A stretch of DNA of 64,000 bases from Oscillospiraceae bacterium (GTDB lineage: Bacteria > Bacillota > Clostridia > Oscillospirales > Oscillospiraceae). Every line of letters starts with the position of its first letter. Position 1 is the stretch's first letter. The position numbers and the translations under genes are program-made. Below are positions 43,953 through 51,593 of this stretch, one piece after another. The notes under the pieces were generated by a model that made no database searches, was not told where the DNA came from, and worked only from the letters and a program-made list of their open reading frames with translations. The stretch spans positions 168,903-232,902 of the forward strand of contig CACZDN010000016.1 of assembly GCA_902779945.1 (NCBI GenBank), written 5' to 3'.

Positions 43953-44474
43953 TTGACATACGGCTTTTTTTCCTATGGAAGTCTCACCAGTACCAAAGAC
44001 CAAATTCCCGTTCAAATTGAACTTGCGACCCGTACTCAGCTTGATACTGTCCATGCAGATCCAAAATGGCAGACTGATTGGTCATCTGAGCATCTTGCCG
44101 ATCCAACGATTGACAAGTATGCTGTTACAACGGAAGACGGGGAACTGATTGCGCTTGGCGCATATCAGGTTCAAGATCGTAAAACTCATGTGATTATCGT
44201 ATATGCTGAAAGCGCGCTGCACAGCAATCCGACCATGCATTCCCATGAAGATCGTAAATACTTTGGAATCGGGCAGCTTCTTATTGCCTTTGGCATCAAA
44301 TATTCTATTGACAAAGGATGTCTTGGCGTAGTTGTATTTGAGGCAAAAACAGACGATCTCGCGCGTCATTATGAAAGAGATTTTCATGCCATACGTATCC
44401 CGTCCCTTGGTGAAGGGGTGAAGCGGTATACGCTATGCAAGCGCTACGCCGAAGGCACGTTTTTTCGTGGATGA
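43953..44474 (+). CDS. GNAT-like N-acetyltransferase
   Basis: 173 residues from a TTG; GGGAAGAGAG lies a little far upstream and the start is uncertain. An ATG at 43942 opens a different frame (MMSFDIRLFFLWK), so a small 5' frameshift is possible. The core is a GNAT fold: LIALGAYQVQ..THVIIVYAESAL, then RKYFGIGQLLIAFGIKYSIDKGCLGVVVFEAKTDDLARHYERDFHAI, in which R-x-x-x-G-I-G is the acetyl-CoA-binding loop. Substrate unknown. Probably cargo of the island together with desulfoferrodoxin. Confidence 0.65.
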   Translation: MTYGFFSYGSLTSTKDQIPVQIELATRTQLDTVHADPKWQTDWSSEHLADPTIDKYAVTTEDGELIALGAYQVQDRKTHVIIVYAESALHSNPTMHSHEDRKYFGIGQLLIAFGIKYSIDKGCLGVVVFEAKTDDLARHYERDFHAIRIPSLGEGVKRYTLCKRYAEGTFFRG

Positions 44475-44603
44475 AGTTACCCGGGTGACTTGAGCTCACA
44501 TGCACGGAGAAAAGGCAGAGCCCAGCTTTTCCACTATTGTTAAGTCTGGTATCTCTGCATAATGGAACGATAAAGATTATCAAATCGGAAGGAGACGAAT
44601 AAG

Positions 44604-44978
44604 ATGACCTTTTACAAATGTGAACACTGTGGAAACATCATTGCCTACGTTCATGACTCCGGCGTCCGCTGTCAATGCTGCGGTGAGGAAATGAAACCCC
44701 TCATTCCGAACACCACGGATGCCGCCGGTGAAAAGCATGTGCCCGTCATTGCTGTTGATGGTAAGACCGTCACAGTTACTGTTGGCGCTGTAGAGCATCC
44801 CATGCTGGAGGCCCATTACATTGAATGGATTCTGCTTGAAACGAAAGAAGGCCGCCAGCGGAAAGCACTGAAACCCGGCGAAAAGCCTGTAGCTGCCTTT
44901 GCTCTCACAGAGGGTGATGAGGTTATCGCCGCATACGAATACTGCAATCTTCACGGACTCTGGAAAGCGGAGATATAG
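44604..44978 (+). CDS. Desulfoferrodoxin (superoxide reductase)
   Basis: 124 residues; GGAAGGAGACGAATAAG before ATG. Class I layout: an N-terminal rubredoxin-like FeCys4 site (YKCEHCGNII...GVRCQCCGEEM) and the catalytic Fe(His4)Cys centre with ligands in EKHVPVI, VEHPMLEAHYIEW and YCNLHGLW. It reduces superoxide to peroxide without making oxygen, which suits an anaerobe. Its place inside a mobile island suggests oxidative-stress cargo. It is followed by the operon B terminator. Confidence 0.93.
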   Translation: MTFYKCEHCGNIIAYVHDSGVRCQCCGEEMKPLIPNTTDAAGEKHVPVIAVDGKTVTVTVGAVEHPMLEAHYIEWILLETKEGRQRKALKPGEKPVAAFALTEGDEVIAAYEYCNLHGLWKAEI

Positions 44979-45075
44979 ACCAAACGCTGATCAATCTCTA
45001 TCTGACCGACTGTGCGGCGCAGAAGAGACAATTGGCTGTTTCCTGGAATTAAGAAGATTACGGTTATACATCCAT

Positions 45076-45123
45076 AAAGCAAACCGGCCGGTACTGCTCA
45101 AATTGCAGCACCGGCCTTGCTTT
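45076..45123 (-). terminator. Terminator of operon B
   Basis: Minus strand: AAAGCAAGGCCGGT.CTG pairs with CAG.ACCGGCC..TTTGCTTT around a TTTGAG loop. It overlaps the stop of the last gene. The 3' arm ends in a weak T-rich tract. It may serve both strands. Confidence 0.7.
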
Positions 45124-45400
45124 ATACCCTGTTTACTTCTCCCTTCGTCAGCACGTCCAGCATGATCCGGGCGCCGAGCTTGAAGCCCGTGATGTAGGTT
45201 TCGCAGTCAGTGACAAGCGCGAGTTCATCCCGGTCTTTCCGGTATTCCTCGAAGAGCATCTGCTGCTCCTCGCTGAAGGAATTCTCCAGCGCCTTTTCGC
45301 TTTCGTCGGAGCGCGCGAGCGCCTCCCGATACTGACGGTTGTGGATATACGGTTTTTCCATCTGGAGATCGTTGCTCCAGAGCTCCTCCAAAATTTGCAT
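45122..45400 (-). CDS. DUF6809-like small protein, last gene of operon B
   Basis: 92 residues, acidic and helical: MQILEELWSNDLQMEKPYIHNRQYREALARSDESEKALENSFSEEQQMLFEEYRKDRDEL...YITGFKLGARIMLDVL. This pattern fits DUF6809, a small family common in clostridial mobile elements and of unknown function. It begins about 16 bases after the VWA gene. Confidence 0.7.
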   Translation of the reverse strand: MQILEELWSNDLQMEKPYIHNRQYREALARSDESEKALENSFSEEQQMLFEEYRKDRDELALVTDCETYITGFKLGARIMLDVLTKGEVNRV

Positions 45401-45415
45401 ATCTCTCCTCCATTC

Positions 45416-47008
45416 TCAAACTGCCAATTCGCTGATCACGCTGCGGACAATATCCTCGCCGCAGAGCTGGCTGGTCCTGTAGATCTTCCGGCAGAAGGGC
45501 GTCAGGCTGAACTCCATGCCGGGGCAGCCCATGTCGAGCAGGATGCCTGTCACGCTGAAATTCTTTTCTATCTGCTTATGTCGAAAGGTTTCCGCGAAAG
45601 CCTCCGGCAGCTCACACTCGCCGTCCGTCAGAAAAACTATGTCGGCGTTTTCAAAGCCGCCTTCGTCCATGAGCTTCAGGGCCTCGGTCAGCGGGGTCTC
45701 AAAGTTCGTGCCGCCGCCGAGAAAGGTCTCCGCCGCGCGCAGCTTATCCTCCTTGCCGTATTCTCCCGGAAGAAACAGATCGACCTTGACGCTGGATTGG
45801 GACGCGAAGTGGATCAGCGCGAATTTGCGCTTTCCCTCCTCCGCAATTTCCAGCAGCGTCATGGCCAGCGCTTTCCCCCAGGCGGCGGGGTTGCCTTCGG
45901 TGGACGCGGATTCGTCCAGACAGCAGATAATGTCGCCCATGCCCTTGTTGACAGGCTCGCGGCGGCGGTACTGCTTGATCTGCCTTTGCTGGTATTTCCG
46001 CAGAAACAGAGGAATTGTCTGCGGCATGGCCAGCATGGAGAGCTCCGAGGTCAGCGCGCGGCCGATGTCATTGCCGAGCTCCAGCGAGTAAGTCTCGCCC
46101 CGGCCATAGACGTATCCGTTCTTTCGCCCCTGGGATAAAAGCTCCCGGAAGCGGCCGAGATATTTGGACACATCCCGAAGAGCGGGGCTTTTCCGCACTC
46201 TCGCCAGCAGTTCCATGTTCATCGGCGTTCGCTTGCATTCCGCGGGGTCGTCACTCCAGGAGGAGAGGATCGCGCTCGCTTCCTCCGCCCGCTCCTTTGC
46301 CGAATGTATGGCGGCGGACAGGGCTTCGGACAGCTCGTCCTTTTTCTGAAGCATTGTGTTTTCTACGATTTTGGACACCGCTTCGACCTGCCTCTCCTTT
46401 CGCACAAGCTGATTTGCCGCCGAAAGGATTTCCTTTTGCAGCGGCTCGGACGGAGTCTTGCCCGAAGGCGCCAGCTCCAGCAGATCGCTCAACTTTTGGG
46501 CCGCGTCCTCCTCGGCGTGCTCCAGCTTTTCCAGCGTGTTCATGGAGCCCTTGTCTCCGCCGAGATCTGAGAGCAGGTCATCCAGATTCTCCGCCGTGCG
46601 GGAAATAAACTCGCTTGCCGCCTCGTAGGCCAGCAGCTCGCGGCCCTCGCAGACATTCTTCAGCGTCGGGTAGTCCTCCTGCTCAGTAACGCCGTCCAGA
46701 AGGCGGGTGTTGAATTCTCTCGCCGCCGGTGAGAGTTTTTCCTCCGGATTTCTCCGCTGCGTTAGGGAATAGAAGCTCTGAAAGATATCCTGCGACAGAG
46801 CGGGGAAAGATTTGAGCTTTTCGGAGGCAATAGCCTCAACCGTGTCCAGCTCCGTATCCTCCTGCCGCATGTCCGAATAGATGCTGTCGTCCAGCCTGGT
46901 GGAGCGGAGCACACGGTCAGTCTTTTCCTCCTTCCGACGAGCAAGGGTTTGCAGTCTGTCCCATGAGGCGGACATGACCGCCTCAAAGCTGTGAAAGGGA
47001 TTGATCAT
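45416..47008 (-). CDS. VWA-domain protein (MoxR partner, ViaA-like)
   Basis: 530 residues from the ATG at 47008 (GGAGGCAGCT upstream). Residues about 1-310 are helical, with a coiled-coil-like stretch (MNTLEKLEHAEEDAAQKLSDLLEL). Residues about 335-500 form a von Willebrand A domain with an intact MIDAS: DESAS (D-x-S-x-S) in IICCLDESASTEGN, Thr in LGGGTNFETPL, and Asp in FLTDGECELP. Proteins with this layout work with MoxR-type AAA ATPases as metal-dependent scaffolds or chaperones (RavA-ViaA is the best known pair). The MoxR gene lies two genes upstream in the same operon. Confidence 0.85.
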   Translation of the reverse strand: MINPFHSFEAVMSASWDRLQTLARRKEEKTDRVLRSTRLDDSIYSDMRQEDTELDTVEAIASEKLKSFPALSQDIFQSFYSLTQRRNPEEKLSPAAREFNTRLLDGVTEQEDYPTLKNVCEGRELLAYEAASEFISRTAENLDDLLSDLGGDKGSMNTLEKLEHAEEDAAQKLSDLLELAPSGKTPSEPLQKEILSAANQLVRKERQVEAVSKIVENTMLQKKDELSEALSAAIHSAKERAEEASAILSSWSDDPAECKRTPMNMELLARVRKSPALRDVSKYLGRFRELLSQGRKNGYVYGRGETYSLELGNDIGRALTSELSMLAMPQTIPLFLRKYQQRQIKQYRRREPVNKGMGDIICCLDESASTEGNPAAWGKALAMTLLEIAEEGKRKFALIHFASQSSVKVDLFLPGEYGKEDKLRAAETFLGGGTNFETPLTEALKLMDEGGFENADIVFLTDGECELPEAFAETFRHKQIEKNFSVTGILLDMGCPGMEFSLTPFCRKIYRTSQLCGEDIVRSVISELAV

Positions 47009-47067
47009 AGCTGCCTCCGTTTTCAGCAGGCGGGAAGGCCGAAGCCTCCCCGCCATGATTTTGATGT

Positions 47068-47460
47068 TTACTCAAAAGCGCCGGGGTTGAAGTCGTCCGG
47101 GATACCGAAGCCGTCGCTGTCGCCGCCCTTCTTGCCGTCGGGCTTGGAGTCGCCGAAGTACATGTTGTCCACGACGACCTCCGTGCTGTAGCGCTTGTTG
47201 CCCTCCTTATCCGTCCAGGGGCGGATCTGCAGGCGGCCGCTGACAACGGCCATGCGGCCCTTGGCGAAATACTTGGCGGCGAAGTCCGCGGTCGAGCGCC
47301 AGGCCACGCAGTCGATGAAATCCGTTTCCTTCTCGCCGTCCCTGCCACCGAAGTCGCGGTCACAGGCCAGCGTGAACGAGGCTACCGATGTGTTGGCCTG
47401 CGTCGTGCGCAGCTCCACGTCGCGGGTCAGTCTTCCCATGAGTACAATGTGATTCAACAT
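47068..47460 (-). CDS. ssb: Single-stranded DNA-binding protein
   Basis: 130 residues. OB-fold SSB: MLNHIVLMGRLTRDVELRTTQANTSVASFTLACDRDF, DFIDCVAWRSTADFAAKYFAKGRMAVVSGRLQIR and YSTEVVVDNMYFG. The C-terminus is short (GFGIPDDFNPGAFE) and lacks the usual DDDIPF tip, though IPDDF is similar and acidic. Likely an element-specific SSB for replication with the helicase and clamp of the same operon. Confidence 0.92.
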   Translation of the reverse strand: MLNHIVLMGRLTRDVELRTTQANTSVASFTLACDRDFGGRDGEKETDFIDCVAWRSTADFAAKYFAKGRMAVVSGRLQIRPWTDKEGNKRYSTEVVVDNMYFGDSKPDGKKGGDSDGFGIPDDFNPGAFE

Positions 47461-47488
47461 AGTGTTTTCCTCCTAAAAATTTATTTTT

Positions 47489-48865
47489 TTACTGTAATGC
47501 TTCCAGCTGCGCCAGAGGGGCATAGGTGAAGCCCGCCTCCTCATGAGCGCTCTTGCTGATCTGTTCGAGGCCGTCCAGAAGCGACGCCGCCATGGCGGTC
47601 TCGCTGTCGCTCTGGGCGCCTGCCGCCAGCTCCTGCTGGCTGCGGTAGAGCCGCACAAGCTCGGCGCGCAGCTTGATGAGGGCCTTGTTGGCGGTGCTGG
47701 GCGTTGCGGCTGCCGATCTTGCGGCGTGGAAATCCTCTTCCGCGTCCAGTGCCATTTTTGCAATTTCATCCACCTTGGCTTGCATCGGATTGACGCAGAG
47801 GCGGTTGAGAACGGCGTCCACAGCAGTTCGATCCGCGGGCTTTTGCCAGAGATAGTTCCGCAGCACCAGCATATCCTGCGCCTGCACCTTCCCGTGCCCC
47901 TCCAGCCAGGCTTTGGCCTGGGCCAGCGGCGCGAAATTCAGATACTTGCGGTCGGATACGGTAATGCCGCTTCGGCGCAGCTCGCAGAGAATGTCGTCGG
48001 CCAGCTCGTTGATGCTGTCCGGCATTTCGACGGCCTTCACCTCCTGCTGCATGGCCAGCAGCTCATCCAGCGTGATCGTAGCGGAGATGCTTCCGCAGAC
48101 TCCGCTCTGCTTCCTTCTGAGAAGCGAAAGCCGGTTCCCACGATCCTCAATATCCGCGGTAATGACCTTGATCTGCAGGCGGTCATACAGCGCCTCCAAA
48201 CTTTTCTCCTGAGGATCGGCGAAGTTCGGGATTTCATTGGACGCTGTGAAGAAGGAGATCACGGGGATGTCGTAGGTATGTCCCTCGTTGGTGTAGCGCC
48301 GTTCGTTGAGCGCTGCCAGCAGAGAATTGAGGATGCCGTCGTTGGCCTTGAAGATCTCATCAAGGAAGACAATGTCCGCCTCAGGGATCTTTCCCGCGGT
48401 CTGTACGGTGGGTTCGCTGGGATGCAGCGCGGCAAAGGCGGCGCGATAGGCGTTGAGCCTGTCCGTAGATCGTTTGACCAGTTCATACGCGCCGTCGGCG
48501 TCTCCCGCTCCGTTGAGCTGACAGAGCTGCGCGTTCAGATCCTCCCTGAGATTCTGATAAACTGGATCGTCTTTCAGCGCGGCTTCCGGCACGGAGCCGG
48601 GGATCAGGCTGGACAGGTCGATTCGGCCGAAGAGCTGTTCCTCGTCGGCCTGCTTGGACATCTGCCGCTCAAACTGCCGCATGCCTGTGATCCGCTGACG
48701 GAACAGGTTGATGGAATGGCTCTTGGCCTGGCCGGGTTTGCCGAGGATAAAGAGATTGCTGCGGGTCAAAAGGGCAATGGCGATGCTCTCGACCAACTCC
48801 TGCCGCTCCGCAAGCTCTCCGTTGACCTCCGACATGACGGCCAGTATTTTGTCTCGCAATCTCAT
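47489..48865 (-). CDS. MoxR-family AAA+ ATPase (RavA-like)
   Basis: 458 residues. Walker A GKPGQAKS (42-49), Walker B DIVFLDE (164-170), sensor 1 TASNE (207-211) and the MoxR-specific insert FGRIDLSSL. The segment NDGILNSLLAALNERRYTNEGHTYDIP is typical of RavA-type MoxR proteins. The C-terminal 150 residues are helical. Such ATPases act with VWA proteins to remodel or insert metal centres in partner complexes. Whether the target here is the replication machinery, the E1/E2 system or a host protein is unknown. Confidence 0.87.
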   Translation of the reverse strand: MRLRDKILAVMSEVNGELAERQELVESIAIALLTRSNLFILGKPGQAKSHSINLFRQRITGMRQFERQMSKQADEEQLFGRIDLSSLIPGSVPEAALKDDPVYQNLREDLNAQLCQLNGAGDADGAYELVKRSTDRLNAYRAAFAALHPSEPTVQTAGKIPEADIVFLDEIFKANDGILNSLLAALNERRYTNEGHTYDIPVISFFTASNEIPNFADPQEKSLEALYDRLQIKVITADIEDRGNRLSLLRRKQSGVCGSISATITLDELLAMQQEVKAVEMPDSINELADDILCELRRSGITVSDRKYLNFAPLAQAKAWLEGHGKVQAQDMLVLRNYLWQKPADRTAVDAVLNRLCVNPMQAKVDEIAKMALDAEEDFHAARSAAATPSTANKALIKLRAELVRLYRSQQELAAGAQSDSETAMAASLLDGLEQISKSAHEEAGFTYAPLAQLEALQ

Positions 48866-48877
48866 ACCGGCACCTCC

Positions 48878-49210
48878 TCACGCGATCCCGAGGCAGTTCC
48901 TGCGAACAGTCTCGAAGGGGATGATATTGCCGAGGTCAAGCTCCAGAATCGCTGGGCGGCCGTGTGTCATGCTGCAGGACAGAAGCTCCGTTTTCAGCTC
49001 GGAGAAGAGATACGTTTTCAACTCTGCTTTGGAAGGGTCGAACCGATCCACTGCCTGCACAAGCCGGAGCGCAAGCTGCTGATACACATCCTCCCGCTCC
49101 ATGCGGGTCCTGCGGACGGCCTTGGGGTTTGCGGCCATTACGACGTCGATGCACCACAGGTACTCTTCCACCACGCGGTTGCGCTCTGCTATGCTGTAGT
49201 TCATTTTCAT
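48878..49210 (-). CDS. Sigma-70 region-2-like protein
   Basis: 110 residues; AAGGAGTTTCAAC before ATG. MEREDVYQQLALRLVQAVDRFDPSKAELKTYLFSELKTELL closely resembles sigma region 2 (D-x-x-Q-x-x-x-x-x-x-L-x-x-A-x-x-x-F-D-x-x-x, F-x-x-Y). There is no region 4 helix-turn-helix. It precedes the MoxR gene by 12 bases. Together with the region-4-only protein at 29340-29831 it could make a two-part sigma factor, as SigO/RsoA do in Bacillus; that pairing is inference. Confidence 0.65.
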   Translation of the reverse strand: MKMNYSIAERNRVVEEYLWCIDVVMAANPKAVRRTRMEREDVYQQLALRLVQAVDRFDPSKAELKTYLFSELKTELLSCSMTHGRPAILELDLGNIIPFETVRRNCLGIA

Positions 49211-49255
49211 GTTGAAACTCCTTTGTGTTTTGGGAGGGCAGGTTGCCCTCCAATT

Positions 49256-49771
49256 TTATTTGTCTGTTCCCGCGGGTTTGAATCCATAGACGATTCGGAA
49301 CCCGCGTTTTGTTTTATAGAAGAAGTGCTGTTTGATCCCGTCGTCGATCTCGTCAATCTCATGAAGCGCAATGGGTTCTAGCAGGAGTCCGCTCTCCGGC
49401 TCCGTCTCGCAGCGCCGCCAAAAGTCGTATGCCGACAGCTCGATCGTCTGCTCATGCCTCACCGCATAGCGGCTGGACATGGGTGGGATCTCCTTGCCGA
49501 AGGACTTGCAGAGCTGCTCATGGAGATACCATTCGTCAGCATTAACGAAACCGTAGACGCGGAGCTCGCAGGGATTCTTCCGCCTTGGACACCATGAAGG
49601 TATTTTATGCTTGGGGTCCCTGCCGCGAAAAAGGCGGGGACGCTTGCAGCCGAGGCAGTAATGCTCGAAGGGCTGCAGGCGGACGCCTCTTTTTAACCCG
49701 CTTGTTCGCTCATCATGATAATAGTTGTGCTCACAGCTTACGCAGGTGGGCTGAGGCAGCCGATCTCTCAT
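49256..49771 (-). CDS. Cysteine-rich protein, unknown
   Basis: 171 residues. The N-terminal half has paired cysteines that suggest zinc binding: PTCVSCEHNYYHDE, HYCLGCKRPRLFRG and SWCPRRKNPCELRVYGF. The C-terminal half is mixed (IELSAYDFWRRCETE; KQHFFYKTKRGFRIVYGFKP). Not recognised. Its start overlaps the stop of the next gene by four bases. Confidence 0.65.
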   Translation of the reverse strand: MRDRLPQPTCVSCEHNYYHDERTSGLKRGVRLQPFEHYCLGCKRPRLFRGRDPKHKIPSWCPRRKNPCELRVYGFVNADEWYLHEQLCKSFGKEIPPMSSRYAVRHEQTIELSAYDFWRRCETEPESGLLLEPIALHEIDEIDDGIKQHFFYKTKRGFRIVYGFKPAGTDK

Positions 49772-50048
49772 GGCATCACCTCACATTCCACCGGCACGAT
49801 CTCATAGCGGATAAACCATCCGGCGGCATAACCATCCTGCCAAGCCTCCCAGTGATCCGGCGTGTATTCCTCGCGGTAATCCGCAGGATCAAAAGGGATC
49901 TCCAAACACGCCTTTTCTTCCGAGACAAAGCTCATCATTTTCTCCTCAGCGCGTTCACGGGAAAGGTATCCTCCCATGGACTCCGCCGTGTAAAAACGCA
50001 CCTGTCCGCATGGACATTGGAACGGAGAACGACGTAGATTGTCATCAT
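49768..50048 (-). CDS. Small protein, 5' end unclear, possible frameshift
   Basis: The frame ending at 49768 encodes CPCGQVRFYTAESMGGYLSRERAEEKMMSF...DHWEAWQDGYAAGWFIRYEIVPVECEVMP, which looks like a real small protein with an N-terminal zinc-ribbon half. No start with a ribosome site is seen in that frame near the upstream stop. The expected coupled start (ATGATG overlapping the upstream TGA at 50045) opens another frame, MMTIYVVLRSNV, which diverges after about 12 codons. A one-base change near 50010 would join them. Alternative starts are a GTG at 50001 or an ATG at 49977. Confidence 0.45.
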
Positions 50049-50434
50049 GCGCTGCTCCTTTCGCGTTTCTCCTTCCGACAGAGCTCAATGAGCTGCTGGC
50101 ACTGCTCCATCTCAAAGCCGCCGATGTGGGCCATCGTCTCAGGAAGCCCCATCTGCTCCGCGAGCCAGCGGTAGGCTTTGGTGCGGCTCATGCCTTTCTT
50201 TTTCCAGAAGCCGTCGAATATCTGATGGGTCTCCATGCGCTTGAGCCGCAGCACCTCGTTGGCCACATTGCCCAGGGGACGTTTGGTCCCCTTGTGGCAG
50301 CCCACGCGGGCGTTACAGTTCTGGCACTGGTACAGCCATTCCTCAGACATTCCCAGGCGCTCGGCGGATTCTCCGTAAATGCTGCTTGCCGGGACGAGGC
50401 GGATCACGCCGCCGCAGTACCGGCAGATCTTCAT
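50045..50434 (-). CDS. Zinc-finger protein (DUF3268-like)
   Basis: 129 residues. MKICRYCGGVIRL and LYQCQNCNARVGCHKGTKRPLGNVANEVLRLKRMETHQIFDGFWKKKGMSRTKAYRWLAEQMGL match the zinc-finger family DUF3268 (two C-x2-C pairs followed by a helical part). The family is frequent in phages and integrative elements of Clostridia; role unknown, probably nucleic-acid binding. Confidence 0.82.
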   Translation of the reverse strand: MKICRYCGGVIRLVPASSIYGESAERLGMSEEWLYQCQNCNARVGCHKGTKRPLGNVANEVLRLKRMETHQIFDGFWKKKGMSRTKAYRWLAEQMGLPETMAHIGGFEMEQCQQLIELCRKEKRERSSA

Positions 50435-50455
50435 GCTCTTCAGCTTGCTCCCTCC

Positions 50456-51580
50456 TTATGCCGCCTGCGGCGCCGGGTCAGGGGCTTTCCTGACCGAGGC
50501 CGGCGCGCGGACGGTACTCTGAAAATAGTGGATGTTCTCCGACGCGACCGTCAGCAGACCGCTCTGCGCGATCCCCACGGTGGTCATGCCCTCGGACACC
50601 CGCAGGCACTCCATGAGCTGACGGCTGCGATACCAGAACTCGCCTTTGGGCGTACCGGTCAGCGGAATCACGCTCATGCTGTTGACCGCTTTGGCGTATT
50701 CGCTGTCGCAGCGCGTATAGAGAAGGTTCCCGTCGAAGCCCAGCATCAGCGTCCCTTCCGGGTCGATGGAGGCCGTGGCATACAGGGTCTCCCGCAGCTC
50801 CTCAATGTCCGCCAGAACGGTAAAACGGTTTTTGAGCTTGGCGATCAGCGCCTCCGTATTGATATACTCGCCGTCCAGAATACGCGCGCTGAAGAAGAGG
50901 TCCTTCTTCGTAAACACGATGTTCTTGCCGGTTGTGCCGACCTGGAAAACGTCCTTGTCGCTGCTGATCCGCGCGAGGGTTTCCAGAGAAGAGGCGGGGA
51001 CCATCATGGAGATGTCGCCCGTGCTCTTTTCGTCTCCTTTGGCGGTGGCGACGCAGCAGCCGTCGCTGCCGGCGGCCTTCAGCCCGTCCTTGGTGAACAT
51101 CAGATTCACACAGCGGAGCATAGGCTTTTCCGTGTTCTTTTTGTCCACAGCGAAGGCAATGCGCCTGACCATTTTGGGAAGGCCCGTGACGGGGATGGTA
51201 TCCTCCGGGAAAGGCATTTCGATCTGCGGAAAGCAGTTGCTCCCCATGATCGGGATCTGGTAATAGGCCGTGTCGCTTTTGACTGTGAGCACCAGGGTAT
51301 CGCCGTTGCGGGAGAGTGTGACGGACTCGCCGCCCAGATGCTCCAGCATTCCCACAAGGAGCCGGGCGTTGACGACGACGGCGTCCTCGCTCTCGCTTTT
51401 GCAAGGGAGGCCGATGCAGACGGCGATCTCCAGATTGGTGGCCGACAGGTTCATGTGCCCGTCGCTGCCCGCTTGAATGAGGATGCCCTTGAGCACCTCC
51501 AGCGGCGTGATGTTCGGCGCGACGGAAGCCGCCTGTTTTGCCGTGCGCAGCAGTTCCAGGCGGTTTGCGGTAACATTCAT
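50456..51580 (-). CDS. dnaN: DNA polymerase III beta clamp (element-encoded paralogue)
   Basis: 374 residues from the ATG at 51580 (GGAGGGAAAACACT upstream). Three-domain clamp: NRLELLRTAKQAASVAPNITPLEVLKGILIQAG...LSATNLEIAV; VNARLLVGMLEHLGGESVTLSRNGDTLVL; YYQIPIMGSNCFPQI; RCVNLMFTKDGLKAAGSDGCCVATAKG; and EFWYRSRQLMECLRV. The C-terminus is divergent (ASVRKAPDPAPQAA) rather than the usual hydrophobic end. A clamp inside a mobile island points to autonomous or replicative DNA synthesis by the element. The host gene should lie near the chromosomal origin. Confidence 0.87.
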   Translation of the reverse strand: MNVTANRLELLRTAKQAASVAPNITPLEVLKGILIQAGSDGHMNLSATNLEIAVCIGLPCKSESEDAVVVNARLLVGMLEHLGGESVTLSRNGDTLVLTVKSDTAYYQIPIMGSNCFPQIEMPFPEDTIPVTGLPKMVRRIAFAVDKKNTEKPMLRCVNLMFTKDGLKAAGSDGCCVATAKGDEKSTGDISMMVPASSLETLARISSDKDVFQVGTTGKNIVFTKKDLFFSARILDGEYINTEALIAKLKNRFTVLADIEELRETLYATASIDPEGTLMLGFDGNLLYTRCDSEYAKAVNSMSVIPLTGTPKGEFWYRSRQLMECLRVSEGMTTVGIAQSGLLTVASENIHYFQSTVRAPASVRKAPDPAPQAA

Positions 51581-51593
51581 AGTGTTTTCCCTC

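Noticed and set aside
47543-49381. Plus-strand frames of up to 612 codons over MoxR, ssb and the clamp region (also 50039-51721 and 52443-53846)
   Set aside because: Antisense to genes with intact catalytic motifs; no start signals.
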